Source: Ananas comosus (Eukaryota > Streptophyta > Magnoliopsida > Poales > Bromeliaceae). Taken from it: a stretch of DNA of 64,000 bases. The DNA lies in assembly GCF_001540865.1 (NCBI RefSeq), contig NC_033627.1, forward strand, positions 6,045,389 to 6,109,388, read 5' to 3'. The notes under the pieces were generated by a model. That model ran no database searches, was not told the DNA's origin, and saw only the letters and a program-made list of their open reading frames with translations. Below, one piece after another: positions 1-11,502 of this stretch; the stretch's first letter is position 1, and every line of letters starts with the position of its first letter. The translations under genes were made by a program, and so were the position numbers.

Positions 1-159
1 GTGGGCCTCTGGGTCGCCAGGCTAGTCCGCCACTTCGAGTGGGCCCCCGCCGACGCCGCCCCTGTCAACCTGTCCGAGGTGCTCAAGCTCTCCCTCGAGA
101 TGAAGAACCCGCTCACCGCCGTCGCAGTCCCCAAAAACACCACTGTTGAGGGCTTCTGA
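1..159 (+). CDS. Cytochrome P450 CYP78A-type, C-terminal end (partial)
   Basis: The window opens inside the last exon of a P450 gene, and the frame starting at base 1 runs 52 codons to a TGA at 157-159. The peptide reads [14 protein letters not shown], then [18 protein letters not shown], which is the C-terminal tail typical of plant CYP78A enzymes. These are ER-anchored monooxygenases that control organ and seed size through an unidentified mobile signal (family knowledge). The haem-binding cysteine loop lies upstream, outside the window. GC content is very high, as in the other coding exons here. A second CYP78A fragment (5' end only) lies on the same strand at 2669-3286 inside a transposon, so the locus carries two pieces of this family. 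Family assignment is firm; the exact paralog and whether the gene is intact cannot be judged. Confidence 0.85.
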   Translation: MGLWVARLVRHFEWAPADAAPVNLSEVLKLSLEMKNPLTAVAVPKNTTVEGF

Positions 160-629
160 ATCGCTGGCAATCAATATCGGCCACCACCGACCGCAATATC
201 AATAAACTATTACTAGCCAGTAATAATAAAGGTACTAGGTGATACAGTAAGTCGAGTTCCAATTTTGGAAATGCTAAGTTTGGAGCTCCTGTTCGTTTTG
301 GCTTGTTTGTTTTATTTGTTATCGCGTCTTATGTTTCAATTAAATATTTAGTCGGTGTTCTGTGTTTTATTGTCTATGTTATGTTTGTGTTTAGTCGGTG
401 TTCTGTGTTTTATTACATATAGTATTCCTTCAAATCTTGAAGATGTCATACTCTCTTTAGATCGACCCAGAGACGGTCTTCCAAACTTGCGACACCTTTT
501 GATGCTGTTACTTGCCTCACCGATAAGAGATGGCAACAATATTAATAAATTTAATAAAATATTTAATTTAATAAACTATAGATTAATTTAAAAAATTAAA
601 AGTTGAAGAAGTGCCAACTCAAAAAAATA
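160..629. other. 3' flank of the CYP78A gene
   Basis: AT-rich sequence follows the stop codon and should include the 3' UTR. A direct repeat of about 25 bp (TTTAGTCGGTGTTCTG core) occurs at 347-372 and again at 389-414. No further gene is visible. The last nine bases, AAAAAAATA at 621-629, form the left copy of a target-site duplication. Confidence 0.6.
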
Positions 630-927
630 GACCAATTTGCATAAAAAATTCATTAGTTTTGAGCTTTTGCAAAAATAGGACGTCTTTTTGGATTTTACAT
701 ATTCATGTTGAATTTTCAAAAAACTGACCAAAATATCTTTATTTTTTTTTCTCTCATTCTTTTTTTCTTCTTTCTCTCTGAAGAGGGCGGACACCTCTGT
801 CCTGCGCACTCTCTCTCCGCCTTCCTCGCCTCCAACCCCGCCGAGGCCGCACCACGACCCTTTTTTTTTTCTCTCCAACCCTTCTTCACTGCCTCCCCGA
901 TTCTGTACAACAGTAAAGAGAGCAACN
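630..927 (+). repeat. Left terminal inverted repeat of the 630-11617 MULE
   Basis: The outer 110 bp match five other termini in the window (11510-11617, 34559-34680, 43560-43678, 61270-61390 and 61858-62000, in either orientation). The inner part is a T/CT-rich tract followed by a GC-rich module with GAGGGCGGACACC. A single N at 927 closes this repeat and marks an assembly join. Confidence 0.65.
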
Positions 928-1408
928 AAATTAATAAAGATTTTATTTTATAATTTGGGAGTTTATCTAGCCACCAAATTTTATATATATATATATATAT
1001 ATTCAATCAAAGATTAAGTAGAATGTACTAACGGTAGAAATAAACATTTCAAATTTCAACAATATTTATTTTAAAACAACGTACATCAAAATAGGATCGT
1101 GCAAACAAGAGATTATTAAATCTCAAAGTGGAAAGATATATAGAAGTGAAAGATGAATCACAAGGTAGATACATATATAGAGTCATATATATACAGAAAC
1201 CTTTTATTTGTATTTATTTAAACATGAAGGAAAACATATATAGAATATAATTAAATACATGTTACGTAATATATTAAAAAAAGAAGTAACATGCAATTAA
1301 TTTTGATAGATGAAAAGTAATAGTAATAATAAAAAATAAAAGGTTAACGAAAAGATGTGTACGTAGCGTAGTGTAAAGCCGCGGAGGTAACCGCAGCATG
1401 TCGGTTAA

Positions 1409-1978
1409 GGCCCGTTTGTTTTGGTGTAAGTGGAGTGATGGAACTCAAGTTCCATCACTTCCGTTATTTGTTTTGGTGTAAGTGAAAAATATTATGTAAC
1501 TCAAGTTACGTTAGAGCTCCACTTCACCTACTCTCGACTTCCGGCTCTAAAGTACCGAACTCGACTTCCACCACACTCAACCTTCTCTAAACAATTTATT
1601 AAACAGTAAAACCTAAACTCTACTTTCTTTATAATAAGTTAGAATTACCTTATTTATAATAAATTAAGATTATCTTTAAATAATAATAAAAATTTTAATT
1701 ATATAATAGATTAAATTTTATAGTAATAAATTTATTACTATATTTAGAAGATAATGGAATCCACTTACTTACATCAAAACAAACAACGGAACTCAAAAAA
1801 CTAATTTTACTAGCACCAAGTTACATCAAAACAAACAGCAGAAGTGATTGAATTTAACTTTCAGTGGTACGAGTTACGTCAAAACAAACAACAGAAAAAT
1901 AATCACACTTCAGGGAAACTCAAACACCACTACACTTGACTTACGTTGAATCTACAAATTCGTCAATCCAAACGCGCC
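1409..1978. mobile_element. MITE-like element
   Basis: The left end GGCCCGTTTGTTTTGG at about 1409 has an imperfect inverted partner ending CCAAACGCGCC at 1978. Short motifs of the type GTTTGTTTTGGTGTAAG recur inverted inside (for example TTACATCAAAACAAAC near 1825). This resembles small non-autonomous DNA transposons common in plant genes. A TAA/TTA-like flank is present, but the target duplication is ambiguous. Confidence 0.45.
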
Positions 1979-1979
1979 T

Positions 1980-2442
1980 AACTGACAACGTACGCCCGAA
2001 AAATTCGACGAGAACAAGTACCCAGTCACCACCTCGGCCTCACCGTAACAAATATGAGTCAATCATCGTGATTTTAATAATTAATAATACCCACGTAACT
2101 TGTTATAAACCACCCAATTATCGTAACTCATATGTTTGAGTCCTCCTTACACCTTTTTCTTAATAATTAATAAATAAATAATAACAAACCTATACAATTA
2201 ATATAATAAAATTCGATGTAAATAAGAAAAAAAATTTATTTTATTTAATGCAACGAATAATTAATAATGAGGAGAATTAAAATTAGTGGCGCAGTCAAGA
2301 GAAGGACAGCATACAATTTCCACCGCGTGAACATCTCCCTTTGGCTATTCCGAACAAGCGCGATTTTTTGGTCTCTCTCTCCCTCTCCTTCTCCCTCTTT
2401 ATAACATTTCGTGTATATAATATACGTCTCCTAATTCCCTCC
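1980..2442. other. Upstream region of the captured CYP78A fragment
   Basis: AT-rich sequence between the MITE and the TATA box. It contains pyrimidine tracts near 2370-2400 and no coding signal. It may be original CYP78A promoter carried along with the coding fragment. Confidence 0.35.
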
Positions 2443-2450
2443 TATAAATA
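2443..2450 (+). promoter_or_regulatory. TATA box of the CYP78A fragment
   Basis: TATAAATA sits about 220 bp upstream of the ATG at 2669. It is followed by a leader of ACATCCTCACACAGC type and a CT-rich stretch ending at the ATG. The spacing and the clean match suggest that the original core promoter came with the fragment. Confidence 0.55.
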
Positions 2451-2668
2451 CCCCCCCAATGCCCTTTCAAACATCCTCACACAGCGCATCCCGCGTCGCC
2501 TTGTGCTCTTCTCAAGAAAAAGCCCTTCTCTTCTCTTCTATCGATCTCCTTCTTCATTTAATTAGATAGATAGGTAAAGAGAGATCTAAGGAGAGAGTTT
2601 GCAAAGGCCCTGTTATAGCGGTACGTAGCTGTACTACTACTAACTACTTTTGCTATAGTACTACAAGC

Positions 2669-3286
2669 ATGGCCGTGGTGATGAGCTCGTGCACAGATTC
2701 TAGCTGGTTGGTCTACGCGCTCCCGGCTTTTCTCGGCGCCAACGCGTTGCTCTGCGACCGCGGGCTCGTCGTCGTACTCGCGGTGGCCGCCGCGGCACTG
2801 TCCGCGGCGCTGCTCGCGTGGGCGCTGTCCCCAGGCGGGCCCACGTGGGCTAACAACCGGAGCCGCAAGGGCGCCGTCCCAATCCCGGGCCCGCGCGGGC
2901 TCCCCGTGTTCGGCAGCATCTTCGCGCTCTCCCGCGGGCTCCCCCACTGCGCCCTCGGCGCCATGGCCCGCGCCTCCTCCACACAGCTCATGGCCTTCTC
3001 CGTCGGCGCCACCCCGGCCGTGGTCTCGTCGGAGCCCGGCGTCGCCCGCGAGATCCTCACCCACCCGTCGTTCGCCGACCGCCCCCTAAAGCGCTCGGCC
3101 CGCGAGCTCATGTTCTCCCGCACCATCGGCTTCGCCCCCAACGGCGCCTACTAGCGGCACCTCCGCCGCATCGCGTCGACCCACCTCTTCGCCCCGCGCC
3201 GCGTCGCCGCCCACAAGCCGGGCCGCCAGTCGGACTGCGCCGCCATGCTGGCCGCCGTGTCCGCTGAGCAGTCCCGCTCGGGGATA
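2669..3286 (+). pseudogene. CYP78A cytochrome P450, 5' fragment with premature stop
   Basis: The ATG at 2669 opens a 161-codon frame with an N-terminal hydrophobic anchor (about residues 20-55). The proline-rich hinge PIPGPRGLPVFGSI follows, then the CYP78A signature segment FADRPLKRSARELMFSRTIG and FAPNGAY. A TAG at 3152-3154 replaces the tryptophan codon of the family motif before RHLRRIAS. Beyond it the same frame continues as P450 (HLFAPRRVAAHKPGRQ, then CAAMLAAVSAEQ) to about 3280, where similarity ends in unrelated repeat DNA. Only about 205 of some 530 residues remain; the I-helix, ExxR and haem loop are missing. The fragment lies wholly inside the 630-11617 MULE, downstream of another CYP78A 3' end. 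It is a non-functional fragment, either captured by the transposon or a broken tandem copy. Confidence 0.88.
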
Positions 3287-4619
3287 TAACTAAGTCATGC
3301 AATAGATCACTAGAGATATCACTGACCATAAGGTCAACTAATGCCAAATTATGTTATGTACGAATACGAGTGTCATCGACTACAAGGTCAATTAATATCA
3401 TATCATCTACTATAATCATGCCAAAATAAAAGTTCCACCTACTACAAGGTTAACTAATGTCAAAACATACAATATAGATGATTACAATTGTCACTGACTA
3501 TAAAGTCAACTAATGTCAAATCTACCACAAGTGTCACCGACTATAAAGTCAACTAACGTCAAGGTCATCTACTATGAACATGCCATTGGTGACTCAATCA
3601 TCAGAAACACTGCTCTACTACTAGATCATGACCATATGAAATAGGAGTAAGTATAAAGCGACTAACTACGAAGTCAAGTGGTGTACAAAAGCAAGCTGAA
3701 GCAACATCAAATAAATGGAAGGAGATAATAAGGGTAGAAATCACCGAGTAGGCACCACTATACCGACTTCGAACCGAAATACCCATCTCTACCGAAGAGT
3801 AAAATTGGATCGTTGACACCTGTCAATGTCTCTCGCCATAGTCTGGACCTATACAAAGTCTTACCAAATATGTAATTAGCTCAAACCCACAAATTACAGA
3901 AGCTTATGATTCCATATGAATCCAAACAAGAGAACAATCGGGTTTCTGAATCCCGTTCAACGGTCACCGAAAGATTGCCCGATTGTCGCACCGACTTGTC
4001 AGAACGTCACGCCAACCCACGGGGCATTCCAAAGCAAGTCCCACACAAAGCTTACCTCATTATCAGTCCCAATACATCAATTTAGTGCCGTTGGGATGGC
4101 CGCACATATAGTGCGTCAAAACGAAAAGAGCAGATCATGAAAATCACTGGTTTGGCTTTCAGGGTGCCCATTTCGACACCGAAGCCACACGCAGCCCTCT
4201 TGCTGTGACCAAAGGTGTCAAACCTCATACAAAACCAACCGATAAGGCTCACACTCTACTTCAAACGGCAGCAACCTGCGCGATAAGAAACAACGCCCGA
4301 AACTGCTCAATTTCGGCATTTTGGGGTTTAGATTAGTCCTGAAGTGTTTCGAAACACTTCAAAATTAATCGACCATCCACGCTATCCCAAAATACTCACT
4401 TTTAGATGTTGGCATTGTGAGGATTCGGCTCTCCGGCACTTTGTACCACTTTTGGACAAAATAATCAAAGCGTGGCAAGATGGGCGATTGGACATAGTCC
4501 ATTCGCTGTTCCAATAATGTCAGAAAGGTTAAAGTTGAGTTTCAGACGAAATTGCTGAGTTTTAGCATTGCTCAGCACGAATTAGAGCTTAAGCACTGCT
4601 AAAACTATAGTCTGGACAC

Positions 4620-4960
4620 TGCGTACCGATACTGGAGGTTGGGTACTAGTACCAGGCAGCGAAGCGGAAAAGGCCAGCTCTCGGGTTTGGGAGAGCTGGG
4701 TGGCGTACTGGTACTGAGAGTCGAGTACCGGTACCTGGTAATTACCCGAGAATGGGTTGCTCTCGGGTTTGGCTGCTGCGAAGCGAGGTACCGGTACTAG
4801 AGAAGGCGTACCAATACTAGGGCACTCGCGTACTAGTACTCAGGCCCGTGTACCGATACTCGGCGGCCTGCGCAGAGTTTGCTACTCTCGGGTTTGGATG
4901 GTAACCCGGGGGTACCAGTACTCAAGCCCGAGTACCGGCACCCAGTGTTGCGAAGTGCAG
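4620..4960 (+). repeat. Array of GTACCGGTAC-type palindromes in a U3-like promoter
   Basis: About ten near-copies of a palindrome centred on ACCGGT or ACTAGT, with GTAC arms (for example GTACCGGTAC, GTACTAGTAC and GTACCGATAC), are interspersed with CTCGGGTTTGG segments. The array ends about 60 bp upstream of a TATA box. Similar arrays with different arms occur at 7362-7585, 17897-18130, 29055-29275 and 33640-33715. Confidence 0.7.
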
Positions 4961-5017
4961 GTTGAGAACTGTTGTAATTTCTAATAGTTGGAGGACTTAA
5001 ATACGATTATGGTGGCC

Positions 5018-5025
5018 TATATAAA
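5018..5025 (+). promoter_or_regulatory. Retroelement TATA box
   Basis: TATATAAA followed by ACCCCACACC and a CT-rich leader (5060-5110), just downstream of the palindrome array. This is probably the LTR promoter of the 3290-9243 element. Confidence 0.5.
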
Positions 5026-5646
5026 CCCCACACCTCCTCCTTTCCCTGTTATAAGAGAGAACACCCTCTTCACTCCCCTTTTCTCCCTCTCTCTCTAGGA
5101 GCTCTCCCCTGAATAAGGATTGGTGGAGATTGGAAGAGATTTAAAGATGGATTTGGCGCTTTTGGAGGAACAAGAGCTCTCCTACAAGATAGAGCTTGGA
5201 GAGCTAGTGGGCTAAGGTGATATCATGCCCCAGGACCCAGCGGAAGCGCGCCCGGCATGTGCCTAGACCCGCCATATGTCTAAACCATATAAGGCGTCTA
5301 AAACAAAACGACAATAATGCAATAAAAAAAAGAACAACTAGATGTATCAGAGCAAAGTGTATCTAGAAGCTACAAAAAAGGCAAAGAACATAAAGCTAAA
5401 TCCACTATGTAACAAAAACATAAAGTAGTATGATAAAAATCCCAAAAACGAAAGGTAAACAAGGTACACAGGTGGTCTCTATACATGGTACAAAACTCTC
5501 TCTTTCACAAAAACCAAAAAGAAGAGAGTGACCACCTAGAAGCAACAGCAAGCTCCGCTATCTAGCTATGCGACTCCCTTGCCGCGATCCTATGCCTCCG
5601 CCGGTGCCGAAGGCTCTGAAATAAAATCATAAAACAGAGGGCGTGA

Positions 5647-5668
5647 GAACTATTGAATAATAGTTTTC
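5647..5668 (-). other. LTR stem-loop, family B
   Basis: GAACTATT and AATAGTTTTC can pair around a short loop, directly beside CAGTGGG. Equivalent hairpins with different paired bases occur in the other LTR families here (13141, 19263, 21061 and 62591). Confidence 0.55.
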
Positions 5669-7361
5669 AGTGGGCAATTACTGGCTTCAGTGAAATGCAC
5701 CACTAGGCCCAAACTAAAAAGGGGTGAGTAAGTAGATATAAACAAGGGCGATATGTACGACAAGTAAATAAGTATGAATATTTGCTACCACATGATATCT
5801 CTACTTAGCATGATTTAGCATAAGTAAGAAAAGCTATTCTCGTATGAATGTACCAAAGCATCGCGAGTATGATGTCCATAAGTCAAAAGTAAAGATGTCA
5901 TTATTTACTATTCTAATCAATGTCCACATGGCATGATGAATGCTCCAAGTCAAATCTGAAGAGATAGCCCGAAGGCTGTCTGGCCCTGAAACCCACCCGT
6001 AGGCTGTCTGGCCGGTGCCGAGCCTAATGGCCCCGTGGTAGTCAACATCCCCACTCTAGGAATGAGCCTAGCCCACGGCAATCCACTTCGGCGCCCAATC
6101 TCGCACGGCGAGTATGTATCGCGATGGCTATCTCCGAAGTGCTGGTTTGTAGGGAGCGACCCTCACAAGCATGTGCGAATAAGCACAATGGCAAGTAGTA
6201 TATGATTCGTCTCAAATACCAAGTACTCATGTCTAAAAACATGAAATATATATATCGAATGTCCCAAATGCCCATCTCTATGTCATCATGTCTCTAACAT
6301 GGAATATAGCAGATGTTCAATGGCCTATCACTATGTCTCTATGTTACAATTTCACAGTTTACTATGTAAAGTGCCCCTTTATGGCATTTTTGTCTACTAA
6401 GTCCAAACATAAGTTTATTGTTTGCAAATACATAATTTAAGTAATTTCTAATATAAGAGACATGTTTCCAAGTCACTAACACGAACACTTCTCACATGTA
6501 TGAAATTTACCCATAATGCTCTACTATATAGAGTGAATTTTTATGATACATAAAACGTGCATTTTAAGTGTTCTAAAATTTACATAAATCCTATCTAGTA
6601 TGGATTTGCATTCAAAAAGACGTTACGACAAGTATAGCAAGCGTAGGGGCCATTTTGCCCCGTTCTCATGAAGCCAAACCTACCACAACTCTTGCGCTCC
6701 TTCGTTTGCTCCGACGAAGGTATCTACTAGTCTCCTAGCACCCTAAAGATGTAGGAACAAGAGTTAAATGAACCTTACGAACAACCATAAGGTTGATCAT
6801 TAACCATCTCAAGCTAAGGTGGAGAAAAACTCACCGAATGCGAAGGAAGCTCTCCTGATCTCCAAATGGGAGTTAGAGTTCTTCAAATCCAACCTAAACA
6901 AGGGTTCAAAATCAATCAATTGGGTCCCAAAGCCCTCAAATCAAAAATCTTCAAAATAAACCCTAAAATCCAAATCTAGGGTTTCATCTAGTTTAATGCT
7001 CCAAAACTAGGATCTAGAGGAAGGAAGCTAGTCACTTACCTCTAGGATGCTCCAAACCAAACTCAAAATGCTCTAGGGTTGAAAATTGATCATCTATCAA
7101 GCTCCTAGCCCAAGCTCCAAGCCTCCAATGGTGAGAGGAGAGGTTGAGGAAGAAGTCCCAAAGTCCACAAAGCAAGCTCTCATTTTCTCCTTCTCCTTCT
7201 TCTCCTCTTGCTTCTCCTTCTTCTTCTCTTTCTAGAGAGTATGAGAGAGTGAGAAGTGAGGGAAAGAGTGAGAGGAAATGGCCTAAAAGCCCTCTCATGC
7301 TACAAAATCCACTTAGGCCCCTCAACAATCCACCCTGTGCACTGCCCGGGTCTGGGCAAAT

Positions 7362-7585
7362 TCGTGCTGAGAGACCAGTCTCTCCCTGCCTGGGACCGGT
7401 CTCTCAGGGTCTTCCCGCAAAACTAGCTCTCGGGGACCGATCTCTCCTCGCATGGGACCGGTCTCTCCCTGCGGAGACACGCTCGGGGACCGGTCTCATC
7501 AGCCAGGGACCGGTTGCCTCAAGTTCAGCCGCAACACACGCGACGGGGGACCGGACTCTCCCACCAGGGACCGGTCCCCGAGAGT
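7362..7585 (-). repeat. GGGACCGGTCTCTC palindrome array
   Basis: About eight copies of a 19-30 bp unit centred on ACCGGT with GAGAC/GTCTC arms; several copies carry point changes (ACCGAT, ACCAGT). It lies in the U3 part of the solo LTR on the minus-sense strand. Confidence 0.75.
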
Positions 7586-9249
7586 GAAACTCTCAGGACT
7601 TAGCTGAAATTTCGGGATTCGAACTTTTAGGTCGGAATATAGTCTACGACCTTCCACAAAGTGTGAAAAAGCTCGGAACCCAAATCAAACACTCGAACCT
7701 CGCAATTTGCACATGTCTAGTGTGTTACAGGTGAGGTTCCTTGCAAGATCCTTATTAGGGTTTGGTTTTATGCCATAGAACACTTGGTTTGAGTCCCTTG
7801 CAAGAATAGAAATCTAGATAATCTTAGGAATCTCATGATGAACACATAGTGTTCATGGCATGGAACCCTAGAGTTGGAATTAGGATTTTTGTGAAATTAG
7901 GGTTTATGGTTAAATTGATTCTTTATAAGCCTAATTAAAGGTAAAACCGACGTGATGGGCAACTCGGATCAAAGTTCCTACGTGCCTACAGCGAATCATT
8001 GAAGAAATAGGTCGAGCCAAGATGGTGTCGTAAAATCGCGAGGCTTGGTTTCTCGCCTTTTAGCATCAAACCAAAGTAGGGGGTGCTATCCGAAGCAATC
8101 GAATTTTCTTTTATGTCTATGTCGCTATTATTGAGCATATGTATATATATGATGATTTCATGCATAATAGGATATATGGTAGAATGTATTTTAATTACTT
8201 GCATGCTTCCATGGTAAAGATAGAAAACATGAGTTGGACACATGACTAGTGGATGCATGAGGATTGGGTATTAACATAGAATCCTATAGTGCCAAGAAAC
8301 CAAGGTGAACTTGAACAATGTAGTGACATAGCTAGAGTGGCATTTGTAACTAGTGTACATACGACACCTATGACATAGATATTGGGATTGGTAGATTCCC
8401 GGGTGTGTTGTTATCCCTAGATGGTAGGGTATTCTCAAATTTAGAGGATTGGATCGTACTCACTTAGTTTGTTCTTTTAGCTTGGTGGTGGTCGCTCCAC
8501 CCAAGCAGTGGGGCTCCGGAGTCGTCACACTTTGGGCTAACGTACTTACCCAGCAGATGATCCTGGGTGAGTGTAGCACAGAGTCTCCTCACCTAAGGGA
8601 TTTGGTTGTAAGTTGGGCTCAACCTTTGGGTTAGCCAGTGTGATTGAGTTATAAGCAGATGAATGGCATATATTATGAGCATAATGGTTACCTTATTCAT
8701 ATCATGTTGTTGAGGTATAGTAGCATGTTAGTAGTTCTCATTTCTTATATAGATATCTCTCTACTTATGCCTACTTAGACCTAGTGAAAAAATCGGCGGG
8801 GTCGGCGGTCAAACCCACTGGGAATTTTGTTAGTTCTCATTCAACTTTGTTGCAGGACCTAGCACGAGCGACGCGGTCAAGGATCGTGGTAAGGGCATAG
8901 CGCCCTAGATAGTGGACTCCCTTTGCATTAGTATATGCCATGTGAGAGATGTATGGAGAGATTTTGTAGTGAGGACATGATATATAAACAAAGATTATAT
9001 TTGTTTTGGTGAAATGTAAAGGATGATTACAACAAGTGAAAGTAGGTAATAGTTTAGTTAAAATTTATCTCTCGCTCTTGTGGTTACTCTCGCACTATTC
9101 ATGTATATTGTTTAAGTTTTACCTGGGCAAACTTGATGTACATGATGTCGTTTGTGAGCCTTCGGCGGATAGGGAAAGCCTTATCCATTCGGCGTTCCGC
9201 CTACGAGCCCGAACCGACTAAACTGGCGATTACGGGGCGTTAGTGCGTG

Positions 9250-10340
9250 ATAGGGACAGCCACACACTAAATAGTGCGATCCGGTTGTAAAAACCCAAAA
9301 ATTAACCGTACCGGATATCAGAAAATCATCGTTTTTAGCTTCGGAACCCACCCAGGGTCATTCGCTAGTCCGTGTTTCACACCAGTGACTTTCCAACCAG
9401 CCAACGAGGCTATTCTACTACTGCAACTAGCAGTTAACCCGCTCCGCGAGAACGAAGCCGAAACGCACACGAAAATGCACCTAAACCACCAATTTGTATG
9501 CCGATCACAATGAAATCCCAATTGAGGGATTCTTAGACCTCGAACATTGAGTTCAAACTATTTTAGCAAGGTCCCACACTGTCTGGGATAGCAACAATGC
9601 AAAAGGGGTCGCTACGACATTCCGTTGAACACCCCACGTGCAAATAACACAATGGTAAACAGTGTTTACAAAGCTTACCACTGAATCTATGACTATGCAA
9701 ACCAAACCAGGGAATAGGTCAGAGGGTCTCGATGTGCGGGAGACCATGCTTTCCGTTCGAAGTGATTCCAACCGTCGTGGAAGAAGATATAGCAACCTAT
9801 CCGTTGAGTTTATGTGTCCTTAGGAGCGGCACTAGCAACACAATAACTGGGGACCACTTCAACTTTGATAGAGCTGAGCAGGGCGATGCACGAGTTCCCT
9901 ACAAGGCCATGCTCACCTATGGGAGGTTCACCGGCGGCCAGGACTGCCGAAATATGAGGTGCGACCATGAGGTAACTTCAGCCCGAGTCCAGATTTGGAG
10001 CAACCAGCAATCCGGGCTTCCCATGGTCTTAAGTAGCCTAAAGGAGGCTCGCATCGGCCACACTAGATGGGCCTTGACAGGAAGGGGCCCCTCCAATGTA
10101 GTGGCCGACGTTGAGAATACGGCGGCAGCCCAGATCTATAAGATCGACCCCGAGCTTACTCGGGTTTGGGTTCAGCAGGGAGTCCCTCTCAGGGGCTACC
10201 TGGGCCGGTCGGGATTGCGGCGGGGAGGGCTGCCCGTGCAGCCACGAGCTAGCGGCGCAGCAGCAGCGATAGCGGTGCAGCTGCAACGGCGGCATAGCTG
10301 CAACGGCGGCGGTGGAAGCCACGATGGTGAACCTCCAACC

Positions 10341-10371
<31 letters not shown>

Positions 10372-11130
10372 GCTCTCGCTCCAATTGCCGGCCGAAGAGG
10401 GGTCGGCGATGGCATTAGGGTGACAACTAGAAATAGAAGGGAAGTGAGTGCCCTAGGGTTCCCCTAACCTCTTCAATTTGCATCTAGCCCTCACCAACAT
10501 GCAACCTTAGCATTTTGGTACCTCCTATAAAATCCTTGTGCCAAAACATGCTAAAAAAATCGAGTCATTTTCTAGAATACCCCCTACTGAAAATTCCTCT
10601 CTTTCAACCTTCGTGCTATTTTGCACATAAAAATCTAAATTTCGCAAAATTGGAGATGTAGGGTCCTCACTATGTCTACTTCATGTAGATCTCTCCACTC
10701 GCCAAAACTGTAAAATTTTTCACATAAAATAATAACCTCTTTGCAAAGTGCTCAATTTTGACACTTTGCAAAAATAGCAATTTAGCACGCCAAACATTGA
10801 ATTTTGTTTCGCAAACTCACCAGCGTATGTAATATGCCCAACGGCACCGACCTATGGATTTCCACACAAAACGGAATATCGAATGCATCAAAAAAATAAG
10901 AGAACATTGAGTTATTAAAGGCCAATCAACGATTAACTATGATTTTTTCGAAAATCGTGCATCAAACATAAAATCGAACAGTGCCATCAACTCTAGAATA
11001 GCTAAACCATTTAAAACGATCTGTTGGATTGTTCGAAACAGAGTCCAATTCATGTTCGAAGCCATCCTCAACGTGATGCCTCAAAAAAACACAGGTTACT
11101 ATTCACTTCAAGTGAAAAGTAATAATCACG
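9250..11130 (-). mobile_element. Truncated LTR of family C
   Basis: Diverged sequence resembling the inner and right part of the LTR at 20486-25060. Shared landmarks include the GC-rich block around 10040-10420 (compare 23990-24100) and ACTATTCACTTCAAGTGAA at about 11099 (compare 24896). Both ends are missing. A GA tract at about 10345-10370 explains the Arg/Glu-repeat reading frame. No coding function is supported. Confidence 0.45.
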
Positions 11131-11236
11131 TAAAATCTTTATTTTAAATTATTTTCGCTGAAATTTAACGAATAAATTTAAAATTAAAATGCACACGATA
11201 ACATTTAAAAAGATGTCAAAATTATATAGGAAAAAA

Positions 11237-11277
11237 TCTTGGCCAACACGGGGAGGCTGTGGAGAAGGGTCCGAAAG

Positions 11278-11316
<39 letters not shown>

Positions 11317-11449
11317 TCGTGGCGCACCCTCGACGGGGTTAGAGGCGAGGAGGGAGGGTGCACGGGTCAGGGTGAGGGCACGCGGGACAGAGGCGAGGCA
11401 GGCCGCACTTTCGCCGCCCTCTTCAGAGATAGAAGAAAAAAAGAACGAA

Positions 11450-11502
<53 letters not shown>

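Larger units (their letters stand above)
5221..7729 (-). mobile_element. Solo LTR (2.5 kb), family B
   Basis: The LTR starts TATCATGCCCCAGG (a decayed TGTCACGCCCC) and ends GTGTGTTACA. The 5-bp duplication GGTGA is exact on both sides (5216-5220 and 7730-7734). No internal region or second LTR is present, so this is a solo LTR left by unequal recombination. By comparison with the complete element at 12698-26799, the sense strand is minus. It holds the LTR stem-loop at 5647-5668 and a GGGACCGGTCTCTC array at 7362-7585. The copies at 28760 and 33206 are the same family but are shortened by single-N assembly joins. Confidence 0.8.
3290..9243 (+). mobile_element. Diverged LTR-retrotransposon sequence, plus-sense, split by a solo LTR
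   Basis: This block follows the P450 fragment directly. In order it has a loose direct-repeat zone (ACTATAAAGTCAACTAA-type units, 3300-3580), a palindrome array (4620-4960), a TATA box (5018-5025) and a CT-rich leader. A nested solo LTR (5221-7729) interrupts it. It resumes with the LTR stem-loop motif at 8814-8840 and a TTGTTGCAGGACC acceptor-like sequence at 8850. The end near 9180-9243 (CATTCGGCGTTCCGCC, then GGGGCGTTAG) is homologous to the reversed ends of the 12698 and 62138 LTRs. It is therefore probably a degenerate LTR of a related family in the opposite orientation. The left boundary is not resolved. Confidence 0.5.

Noticed and set aside
2558..3141. Two long minus-strand frames opposite the CYP78A fragment
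   Set aside because: They are GC-rich shadows of the P450 coding frame; the plus strand shows clear P450 motifs.
3152..3154. Possibility that the TAG is an intron boundary rather than a stop
   Set aside because: P450 similarity continues in the same frame with no gap on both sides of the codon, so it is a simple Trp-to-stop change.
7362..7585. CRISPR-like array
   Set aside because: Palindromic units have irregular spacing and lie in a plant LTR; CRISPR does not apply to nuclear plant DNA.
9732..10418. 228-codon plus-strand frame
   Set aside because: Low-complexity and repeat-derived, with no protein signature; it lies in a decayed LTR and ends in a GA tract.
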